Shown: piece after piece, positions 1 through 7,279 of the stretch | Layout: every line of letters begins with the position of its first letter | Position numbering within the stretch: position 1 is the first letter of the stretch | DNA from: Terfezia claveryi | Lineage: Eukaryota > Ascomycota > Pezizomycetes > Pezizales > Pezizaceae | Length of the DNA stretch: 15,617 nt | Assembly: GCA_015179025.1 (NCBI GenBank) | Contig: WHUX01000647.1 | Location: 1-15,617 of the forward strand | Reading direction: 5' to 3' | Position numbers and translations under genes: made by a program | The notes under the pieces: generated by a model | Told to the model about the DNA's origin: nothing | The model's input: the letters and a program-made list of their open reading frames with translations, nothing else | Database searches by the model: none

Positions 1-167
1 TGGATATGTACGGATGGATGGGTTGTCACGGTATTGCTAGATCCGATATTTGTGTATTTAATAAGGCCATGAACGCCGTGATGGATCGATATGGTCTTTG
101 GCGGTTTTCATGCGAATACATCTCTTCTCACACACTCATTCATTCACTCTTTCCTCTCGTTCTTTCA
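1..167 (+). repeat. Partial LTR (3' part) of left copy
   Basis: Identical to the 3' part of the LTR at 3304-3596. It ends in ...CTTTCA, the expected CA terminus, immediately before TGGTAGC. An AT-rich TATTTAATAA at about 54-63 could serve as the TATA element of the LTR promoter. The 5' part, starting TGTTGG, lies outside the window. Confidence 0.75.
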
Positions 168-180
168 TGGTAGCAACACA
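168..180 (+). other. Probable tRNA primer-binding site, left copy
   Basis: TGGTAGC directly follows the CA end of the LTR. Copia/Ty1 elements commonly prime from initiator Met tRNA, whose 3' end ...GCTACCA is complementary to TGGTAGC. Only the first seven bases fit well, so the exact primer is an inference. The same site occurs on the minus strand at 3291-3303. Confidence 0.5.
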
Positions 181-218
181 TCACGATCGATAAAGGCCCA
201 CACATCGCACAACTCATT

Positions 219-1045
219 ATGGCAGGCGATGATTCTGTCTTCAAGCCACCGCGCACCAGCAAACCACTCAAAGATCAGAATAATTACCCCTCATGGGTAG
301 TCGAGATCTCCAGACTCCTCCGACTTGCAGGACTGACCAGTGCGATTACTGAAGTCAGCACATCCGATTCGACGGCAGCTGAGTAGCAAGTGAATACTGA
401 CAAAGCTCTTGTTACGCTTATTCACAACTGTGAGGAAGAGCCCCATTGCTGGCTGCGAGACAGCCAAGGAAGCTTGGGATATTCTCAAAGCTCACTATGA
501 AGGCAGAGCGACGGACACATCAATCAACGCTCCTTCTGAACATTATCACTCTCCAATTCGATGATAGGAGAATATCTCTCGAGAACCACATTATATCCTT
601 CGAACAGAGATAGAACCTGCTCCGACAGAATGTAGCCAGTAGTACAGCTGGTACAGACTCCCTGGCCACAGGAATCAAAAATTTTCACCAATACTGATGG
701 CTGGAAAGCAACAATGCTGCTGTCTACTCTCCCGAATACCCGCATGTATCAAAATATCATAAGCAATATTACGAGTGGATCAAGCTGCCCCTCATATGCT
801 GATGTAGTGCTTAGGCTCCGAGAGCTTAGTGCACACCCGAATCTGCATAGCAAAAAGAGCGAATCCATCGAACCCCAAGCAGCATTCGCTACTGCTCGGC
901 GTTTGTGCATACTGCAAGGCCAAGGGGTATCCAGGGACATCACATAATGAACCGGAGTGTCAAACTAAGAAGAGGGATGCTAACAGGGCTCAATCTCATG
1001 TTGTCATTACTGACACAACCTCCGCCCAGTTACCAACCTCCAAAG
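219..1045 (+). pseudogene. Broken copia gag, left copy
   Basis: The ATG at 219 opens a frame whose start (L-K-D-Q-N-N-Y-P-S-W) resembles the N-terminus of copia gag polyproteins. An in-frame TAG at 384-386 stops it after 55 codons. Gag-like sequence resumes in another frame near 447 (A-K-E-A-W-D-I-L-K, typical of the UBN2/gag fold) and shifts again near 530, followed by another TAG at about 610. From 829 the frame carries a zinc knuckle of C-x2-C-x9-H-x4-C spacing at 904-960. The copy ends at 1045 just before the protease. Every break here is also present in the right arm. At 898 this copy has G (Gly) where the other has A (Ser) in the zinc-knuckle frame. Confidence 0.85.
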
Positions 1046-1298
1046 TAGCAAATGAGCTTGAGCTTGTGAGTTGGCTGGCGAGTGAGCTTGAGCGGCCGGA
1101 TAAGATTCTGGCATATTTGTGGGTGACCTTGAGCTTGTGGGCGAAGGTAAGCTTGCGAGCAAAGGTGAGGCTCCTATAGGGATGGCTGTTTGAGGCTTTC
1201 TTGGAATTGGGTCTTTTGCGGTAATGAGGCGGCGGTCTGGCAGTAGGACCTTATATACCCCCCAAGTTGATGTAAACGACATCAGCCTAGCTTCTACT
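1046..1298. other. Junction segment of unknown origin, possibly part of another LTR
   Basis: This 253-bp stretch belongs to neither copia copy as far as I can tell: left-arm homology ends at 1045 and the minus-strand pol reading ends at about 1299-1311. It contains repeated TGAGCTTGAG-like words at 1051-1135. Read on the minus strand it has a palindromic TGATGT/ACATCA motif followed by GGGGGGTATATAAGG (about 1249-1264), a good TATA box. Its ends read AGTAG (1044-1048) and CTACT (1294-1298), a 5-bp inverted match. It could be an LTR fragment of a second element, a small insertion, or host DNA captured at the junction. Confidence 0.4.
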
Positions 1299-3252
1299 GC
1301 CCTGTTGGCGAGTTATAGGTGTGGCAGTATACCTTCTGCCCAAATGGCCTGAAACGACTGCGTTCCTTCACAATGTCAATGGATGGGACTATGACTTGGA
1401 TTGGTGCCCTGCCATCTAGACTCTTGTGAGGAAGCCGGTTCTTGGTAAAAGTACTATATTCCATTGCGAGACTCTATAAGGATTTGGGGTGTCCATAGAG
1501 ATTTGTACGAAGCATGGTCAAAACTGTCCGATTTATCCTCTCAGCCACTGCATTGGTTTCGCTATGATAGGGTACTGTAGATTTAAGGCCGTGTTCTGAG
1601 CCACGCTAGAAGCCCATCGTTCTGGAATTCGCCTCCAAAGCCTGTTCGGAGATTTTCAACATGACATTTAGCAATTGTCTCAAACTGAGCTATCATCTCT
1701 TTGAGAGCCGTTGTAGCCTCTGATTTCTTCGTAATTGCTCTAGTAAGCATAAACCTAGAGAAGTCATCTGCTAGAGTTATCATATACTTTCTGTGCTTGA
1801 GATCCTCAGTTGGAAGTGGTCCACATAAATCAGAGTGCACAAGCTCTCCAAGTCGAGATGTTCGAATCCCATGGCTTCTAGCAGGAGGTTTGGTTGATTT
1901 CGCATGCATGCAAGTATTGCATTGGGTGGTGGAGAAGCGAAGAGATATTGGTGCTTCCGGGATCTTGGAGAAGATAGAGAAAGGGAGATGACCATACCTT
2001 TCATGCCAATCTATATCTGTCATACTAGCGCCTGTTACCACATGAGATTCGCCCATATCTAGAAGCTTGTAGATATTGCCGATCTTGGACAACGGGATGA
2101 TTGTCCCCTGATATTCAAGCTGCCTTTGATTAGGCCCCGCAACCATGGATCCTCCTTGCTGATCGATTGCTCCAATACTGAGCAGTTTCTTAGGAAAATT
2201 GGGGACAAAGAGAGCATTGTGTAGAGTTAAACCATGAGGGGTAATAGTGCCTTTGTAGGTCGAATATATAGGTCCTGCGCCAGTAATTACTTGCACATGA
2301 GGTAGGTACCGGATGAAACAAGTCAGAGAGGTCATTAGTAATATGAACCGAACAGCAGGTATCAGCCCACCAGCCTCTAGAGGATCCCTCAGTTGTTGCC
2401 ATCCCACAGTATGCTGTCCATACATCTTCGGAGGTTGGTAACTGGGCAGAGGTTGTGTCAGTAATGACAACATGAGATTGAGCCCTGTTAGCATCCCTCT
2501 TCTTAGTTTGACACTCCGGTTCATTATGTGATGTCCCTGGATACCCCTTGGCCTTGCAGTATGCACAAACGCTGAGCAGTAGCGAATGCTGCTTGGGGTT
2601 CGATGGATTCGCTCTTTTTGCTATGCAGATTCGGGTGTGCACTAAGCTCTCGGAGCCTAAGCACTACATCAGCATATGAGGGGCAGCTTGATCCACTCGT
2701 AATATTGCTTATGATATTTTGATACATGCGGGTATTCGGGAGAGTAGACAGCAGCATTGTTGCTTTCCAGCCATCAGTATTGGTGAAAATTTTTGATTCC
2801 TGTGGCCAGGGAGTCTGTACCAGCTGTACTACTGGCTACATTCTGTCGGAGCAGGTTCTATCTCTGTTCGAAGGATATAATGTGGTTCTCGAGAGATATT
2901 CTCCTATCATCGAATTGGAGAGTGATAATGTTCAGAAGGAGCGTTGATTGATGTGTCCGTCGCTCTGCCTTCATAGTGAGCTTTGAGAATATCCCAAGCT
3001 TCCTTGGCTGTCTCGCAGCCAGCAATGGGGCTCTTCCTCACAGTTGTGAATAAGCGTAACAAGAGCTTTGTCAGTATTCACTTGCTACTCAGCTGCCGTC
3101 GAATCGGATGTGCTGACTTCAGTAATCGCACTGGTCAGTCCTGCAAGTCGGAGGAGTCTGGAGATCTCGACTACCCATGAGGGGTAATTATTCTGATCTT
3201 TGAGTGGTTTGCTGGTGCGCGGTGGCTTGAAGACAGAATCATCGCCTGCCAT
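1299..3252 (-). pseudogene. Broken copia gag-pol (gag, protease, integrase), right copy
   Basis: Gag starts with the ATG at 3252-3250 and has the same stop and frameshifts as the left copy. The zinc knuckle is at 2511-2567. A protease-like stretch follows (W-W-A-D-T-C-C-S-V-H-I-T-N near 2345-2370), with DTC where retropepsins have DTG/DSG. A frameshift near 2300 leads into the pre-integrase region: L-H-N-A-L-F-V-P-N-F, then W-H-E-R-Y-G-H and C-N-T-C, the HHCC zinc finger. The integrase core has V-H-S-D-L-C-G-P (first catalytic Asp). At the second Asp position it reads R-T-G-F-G-G-E-F (about 1640), a Gly instead of Asp. Another frameshift near 1590 precedes A-V-A-E-R-I-N-R-T with the catalytic Glu. 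The reading ends near 1300. Confidence 0.88.
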
Positions 3253-3290
3253 AATGAGTTGTGCGATGTGTGGGCCTTTATCGATCGTGA

Positions 3291-3303
3291 TGTGTTGCTA
3301 CCA
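3291..3303 (-). other. Probable tRNA primer-binding site, right copy
   Basis: TGGTAGC on the minus strand abuts the CA end of the LTR at 3304, mirroring 168-180. It is compatible with an initiator-Met tRNA primer over seven bases only. Confidence 0.5.
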
Positions 3304-3596
3304 TGAAAGAACGAGAGGAAAGAGTGAATGAATGAGTGTGTGAGAAGAGATGTATTCGCATGAAAACCGCCAAAGACCATATCGATCCATCACGGCGTTC
3401 ATGGCCTTATTAAATACACAAATATCGGATCTAGCAATACCGTGACAACCCATCCATCCGTACATATCCATATCCATCTATATCCGCACATATCCAGCAC
3501 ATCCATACTCGTCATACATATCCGCATCCGTATCCATATCCGCATCCGTATCTTCACATGTGTCTGATAGGCTAGCGGGTTATCCATATTCCAACA
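3304..3596 (-). repeat. Complete 5' LTR (293 bp) of the right copia copy
   Basis: Read on the minus strand it begins TGTTGGAATATGG and ends CTTTCA, the canonical TG...CA limits, and is followed at once by a TGG-starting primer site. A TATTTAATAA motif near 3408-3417 may be the promoter TATA element. Its first half is unusually rich in GGATAY/GGATGY words, including an exact 18-bp tandem pair. The start is assigned from the TGTTGG terminus because no second full LTR is available for comparison; the end is better supported by the primer site. Confidence 0.65.
3517..3552 (-). repeat. 18-bp tandem duplication inside the LTR
   Basis: CATATCCGCATCCGTATC (plus strand) occurs twice in direct, exact succession at 3517-3534 and 3535-3552. 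It lies within a wider field (about 3461-3552) of imperfect ATATCC/CATCC words. In the LTR this falls in the presumed U3, where short repeats often act as enhancer elements. Confidence 0.8.
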
Positions 3597-3775
3597 TATC
3601 CCCAATCCACTACATAACCAACTACAACTGCCCATCCTGTCACAAAGTCACAAACAGCATATGATGCAATTAAGAGGGGGATAATGATTGTATGTAAAGA
3701 GGCGGGGTATAAGGATAAAGGATGTTGAAACTGAAGTAGGTTATAGGGAAGGTGTGGTCGAGGGAATGGCTATGA

Positions 3776-3799
3776 CGTGGCGGCGTGGCGGCGTGGCGT
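3776..3799. repeat. 8-bp GC-rich tandem repeat (x3)
   Basis: CGTGGCGG, CGTGGCGG and CGTGGCGT follow each other, then two degenerate AGCGTAGC-type words. It is a small local minisatellite with no coding context. Confidence 0.85.
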
Positions 3800-4071
3800 A
3801 GCGTAGCCTTGTGGTTTTACTAGAGGAAGGAGTTGGGTATTTTGGGAGAGTACGGGTTTGGTTATGGACACGTCGTTGTTGTGATATATGAAGCCCTGGA
3901 TGAGACCCAGAGGAGATGTCTCAATGTGGGTTGGTTTTTTTTTGCCTTCGTTATATTTCGATTCCCGGTCTGTTATTTTCCTTGATTAGGAATTTCGCCT
4001 TGAGCTTAGACTTCTTTAAAATATAAATAAGAAAAAAATAAATAAAATAAAAAATAAAAAATAAAAGTAAA

Positions 4072-4119
4072 TAAAAATAAAAATAAAAATAAAAATAAAA
4101 ATAAAAATAAAAATAAAAA
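4072..4119. repeat. (TAAAAA)8 microsatellite
   Basis: Eight exact hexanucleotide units of T followed by five A, preceded from 4019 by irregular A/T-rich sequence of the same kind. This is a typical replication-slippage tract. It is not next to any recognisable retroposed sequence. Confidence 0.92.
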
Positions 4120-5266
4120 GAGGAATGATACAGAGTACATATTATGTATCTGATCGAGCGTCCTGCTAATTTACCCCAAAGGTGTATTGTTCAGAATCAG
4201 ACTAAATATTGCGTCGTAACATGGGTATTTATAGTCTGGTTAGGGTATTTATAGGTTTCAAAGTTGCAGGCTCTGAGTCATACAAGACAAACCCTGCCCT
4301 AACTTTTAGCTAGACATATATAAATTGGGTTCTGATGAAGCCAAAATTTTACTTTCATATCTTAACTTGAATACAACCTAGGAGTCGATATCATAAAACA
4401 CAACTGTCGTTCTATGCTAAAGGACGCTATCAAGCGACTAGCTGGCGGTTTCCTGCGGCTGTGATCTCGAGGTGCATACCAAGCGGTATTCTAGAGTGCT
4501 GGGGCTCCTCTGGGCGGGCGGGGTATAATTTCCAGTGAAGGAGCTTGCAATTATAAGTGGTAGGTGGCAGAATTTTGTTATGTTGAATTTGCGCCTTCTA
4601 CTTATATGGCTTTGGGGGCGTGATACGTGATGCTGTCTATCTTGGCTTCTAAAAGGCTACTGTGCAATCTGGAACGTTACTTTATAGGTGAGTGCACTAC
4701 CTATCCCAGTGACTATCCTCATTAGGATGTGCGGTTTGCAGCTGCAAGAAAGTCGGGTTTCTGTAGGATATCACCTAGAAATCTCATTCTGGAGGCCTTC
4801 AATTCGACAGCACCCGGTGAGGTGACCTATTTGGTTAGCTCTGGGTTGAAGGTGATACGTGTTGCCCAAGGAGGGAGGAGGGATTGGGCGAGAGAGGTGT
4901 AGATGTATACGGAGGCTGACTGAGCGAGTTTCACTGCCTTTCAGGAGCAGATGGTTGCGCAAATTTCAACGGGAACAGTGGTAAACACAAACAAAACAAA
5001 AAGTCTTCTGTGTCACGTCGCATTCTGAGGGCTTGGCAGCACTCTCGACACTACAGCTTCTTAAATTGGTAGGACCTCCAAGTACTGGATAAGCTGTGAC
5101 TTCAGGTTGGTACAGAGTCTTACAGACTTCAACTCTTGACCTGGCATTCAAAGGCTCGTCAACAAACAAACACACGCCTGAACTACACCTGCAAGGTCCC
5201 TACTAACTACAGGCGGGGCTCAGCTGTTTGACACTACATCGGGATCTGCACACGCCCCAACAGAAA

Positions 5267-7279
5267 ATGCCCCGAACAAGGAGATATCCACCCAAACGCA
5301 TCTCGTCCAGTCCCGAAGCCCAAGATCCCGACATCGAATTCTTTCCAGCACGAGCCTTAATAGCGTCGAGCCAGCCCGGGCCAACCCGCAGAGCATCTAA
5401 GACTCCGCTCAAAACACCTTCGAAACGCAAGCCTGCTGCAGAAGTTCCTGGGACACCTTCGAAGCGTCGATGTCGTTCTAGCAGCACTGGCCCTAAAAAT
5501 GATGGAGATCTGCCTTCCAACCCAAAGTCCACGTCACAAACTAAGGAGAACCAGAGGCAAGAGGAGACGCACGCGTCGGATGAATGGGTCATACCGTTTT
5601 CGGAGTCTGGCGTGATGGTGGGTGAAGACCAGATCTCGACTGACGCTGAAAGCAGCAATGGCGGTAGGCAAGGCGACTCTGACGCCGAGAGGGAGAAGGA
5701 ATATGAGCGGGATCAACAGTACCGTTGGGAACTGAAGAGAAGGGCTAGCGAACTGAGAGACTTGGAGTTCAAAGCTAGAGGAAAGGTACAAACCAGTCTA
5801 CGCACCTACGCAACACGAGACGTGCGGAGAGCAATTCCTACTCCTCAAGCCCTTTTTAAGAAACGAGACCCAACGTGGGATGACAGTACAAGGACTATCG
5901 AAATCAATGATGATGGTTCCGAAGGCGAATATCTAGAGCAAGATGCAGAACTTCAAGAAGCTTTTCGACGAAGTCTACGTGATACACATGGGGGGCCACC
6001 AAGTTACCGGCAGCTTGTACCAGAAAACAGTAAGGCGGAGCCAGTAACGAAACCTCAACATCCATCGTTGCCTGAACCAGGTCAAGTTCCCACGATTGGC
6101 AAGTCAGATTCCCTGTCGTTTCTGAAGATTTCGTTGGAGGTTGTTGATGTTCCGCTCCACCCTACTGCACCAAAAGCAAAGGTTATGACTGTTAGGTTTC
6201 CATTTAGCCTTGTAGGGAAGAATGACCTGCTTCATTGTGTTAGTACTCATGGAACTTCTATCTTATTTGTTTGGAGTAAAGGTGTCGTCCATGGGACCCA
6301 GAACAACGCCATTGATTTGGAGAATCTTGATCTGAATAGTAGTCAGAGACTACCTGGGATAGGAAAAATATACCCTGGAGGTAGGGGGATGGGAAAGATT
6401 GAGATCCCTGATGGGTATAATATTATGCGAACGACTGAGAACATCAAGTGTTGTGATACTGGAAGTGGATTTAGTATGAGGGAGTATTTGATTGGAATCT
6501 CGAGGGAGAGAGAACAAAAGAAGGGTGAAGGGGCGTGGGTTGTTGTTAGGGTTGGTATTGTGTCGGTGGAGGGAGTCACGCACAGATCATTGATGCCCCC
6601 TTTGATACCGAGGAAAGTGCATGGAGGACGGCACGCAATATTGCCTGTGTCGTTAGGGGAAGAGGGCTCTCATCTGTCAGCAGTCAAGCCGGTGAACTTG
6701 TTCGGTGCGAAGACTGTCAGATTGAGTGACTTTGAGCTCCAGAAGGCGAAAACTGAGGCTGAGGTAGAAATGCCTCGCAACTATAAGTCTCTTGGGGAGG
6801 TGATTGCTGAGGAGGAGAAGATTGCTGACGGGGAGATGTTGCGAAATCCAAGTGAGAGGATTCGGAAGAGAGGGGAGCTGGGCAAGGACGGATCACTTGG
6901 AGTCGGGTATGATAATGGTTTGGAGGAGGGGGTGGGGACCCCGGTGAAGAAGTTCAAGATAAATCCAAAGGAGAAAAGGGTGGTTGATAGAGAAAGGAAG
7001 GAGGGAAGGACTATTCCTCCTATGGGTCAGTTCACGAGTCCAAACGGGGTTGGTGCCGAGGGACAACATGGTACTGCTGTCCTGGGGAGGCATCCAAAGG
7101 TCGTGATACCCGTCAAAGGGAAGATGCAGGAGGAACTGAATGGGGAAGAAGAGGTGAAGGGAAAACAGAAGGAGAAGGAGCAAGAAAGGGGGGAGACGGG
7201 CAAGGCAGGAAATTTGACTAGGAATGCCCAGAAAGTGCATCCTCCAGGCCTCGGTAGGGTGAGGGTGGTACGTGCGTGA
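5267..7279 (+). CDS. Large disordered basic protein with possible ubiquitin-interacting motif, function unknown (670 aa)
   Basis: A single open frame from ATG 5267 (AAAATGC context, A at -3) to TGA 7277-7279. I do not recognise the family. Residues 1-75 are basic and Ser/Thr/Pro-rich with two T-P-S-K-R boxes (about 50-54 and 63-67) and K-R-R clusters, suggesting nuclear targeting and possible proline-directed phosphorylation. Residues 137-175 are charged and may form a coiled coil. Residues 224-239 (E-Q-D-A-E-L-Q-E-A-F-R-R-S-L-R-D) follow an acidic stretch and fit the UIM core Leu-x2-Ala-x3-Ser. Residues about 282-490 are the most globular-looking part, with hydrophobic segments such as S-I-L-F-V-W and W-V-V-V-R-V-G-I-V. 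The tail from 490 is Lys/Glu/Gly-rich. There is no membrane segment or signal peptide, and no intron is needed. A nuclear, ubiquitin-linked or chromatin role is conceivable but is only inference. Confidence 0.85.
   Translation: MPRTRRYPPKRISSSPEAQDPDIEFFPARALIASSQPGPTRRASKTPLKTPSKRKPAAEVPGTPSKRRCRSSSTGPKNDGDLPSNPKSTSQTKENQRQEETHASDEWVIPFSESGVMVGEDQISTDAESSNGGRQGDSDAEREKEYERDQQYRWELKRRASELRDLEFKARGKVQTSLRTYATRDVRRAIPTPQALFKKRDPTWDDSTRTIEINDDGSEGEYLEQDAELQEAFRRSLRDTHGGPPSYRQLVPENSKAEPVTKPQHPSLPEPGQVPTIGKSDSLSFLKISLEVVDVPLHPTAPKAKVMTVRFPFSLVGKNDLLHCVSTHGTSILFVWSKGVVHGTQNNAIDLENLDLNSSQRLPGIGKIYPGGRGMGKIEIPDGYNIMRTTENIKCCDTGSGFSMREYLIGISREREQKKGEGAWVVVRVGIVSVEGVTHRSLMPPLIPRKVHGGRHAILPVSLGEEGSHLSAVKPVNLFGAKTVRLSDFELQKAKTEAEVEMPRNYKSLGEVIAEEEKIADGEMLRNPSERIRKRGELGKDGSLGVGYDNGLEEGVGTPVKKFKINPKEKRVVDRERKEGRTIPPMGQFTSPNGVGAEGQHGTAVLGRHPKVVIPVKGKMQEELNGEEEVKGKQKEKEQERGETGKAGNLTRNAQKVHPPGLGRVRVVRA

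Larger units (their letters stand above)
1..1045 (+). mobile_element. Left, truncated copia-type LTR retrotransposon copy (5' LTR end plus gag)
   Basis: This plus-strand copy contains the last 167 bp of an LTR, a primer-binding-like site, the gag region and the first bases of the protease region. Homology to the other copy stops abruptly at 1045. It has no integrase, reverse transcriptase or 3' LTR. The LTR is cut by the window edge, so the outer end and any target-site duplication cannot be seen. It points toward the minus-strand copy, so the two 5' ends face outward and the broken ends face each other. Confidence 0.9.
1..3470. repeat. Large near-perfect inverted repeat, 1045-bp arms with 1380-bp spacer
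   Basis: Positions 1-1045 are the reverse complement of 2426-3470: position n pairs with 3471-n along the whole length with no indel. I compared the arms block by block and found three mismatches, at 898/2573, 1023/2448 and 1042/2429, so identity is about 99.7%. The inner ends diverge at 1046 and 2425. The left arm runs off the window edge, so the true repeat may be longer. Both arms hold the same part of a copia element (LTR end, gag, zinc knuckle, start of protease), and the spacer holds the rest of the minus-strand copy plus a 253-bp junction segment. The arms are too long and too internal to be the terminal repeats of a DNA transposon. Confidence 0.97.
1299..3596 (-). mobile_element. Copia-type LTR retrotransposon, 5' half, minus strand
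   Basis: In reading order: 5' LTR (3596 to 3304), primer-binding-like site, gag, zinc knuckle, protease, gag-pre-integrase zinc finger and integrase core. The order protease-integrase before reverse transcriptase is diagnostic of Ty1/copia rather than Ty3/gypsy. The element breaks at about 1299, so reverse transcriptase, RNase H and the 3' LTR are absent. It is non-autonomous and, given its damaged genes, dead. Host sequence begins at 3597 (TATCC); the matching target duplication would lie beyond the missing end. Confidence 0.9.
3597..5266. other. Intergenic region without a supported gene
   Basis: No open frame here looks coding on either strand. The stretch holds an 8-bp minisatellite at 3776-3799 and an A-rich tract at 4019-4119. 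The last few hundred bases before 5267 presumably include the promoter and 5' UTR of the next gene, but I see no clear TATA or CCAAT element that I would assign. Confidence 0.6.

Noticed and set aside
829..1179. Continuous frame running from gag into the junction segment
   Set aside because: The gag part ends at 1045. The rest is read-through into unrelated sequence and only makes an accidental fusion.
1..3470. DNA transposon with long terminal inverted repeats
   Set aside because: The arms contain LTR and gag sequence in opposite orientation and the spacer contains copia integrase, so this is a rearranged retrotransposon, not a TIR element with a transposase.
5203..5658. 151-codon antisense frame over the 670-residue gene
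   Set aside because: It is a shadow of the sense coding region; its composition mirrors the Ser/Arg/Lys-rich sense frame and it has no independent signal.
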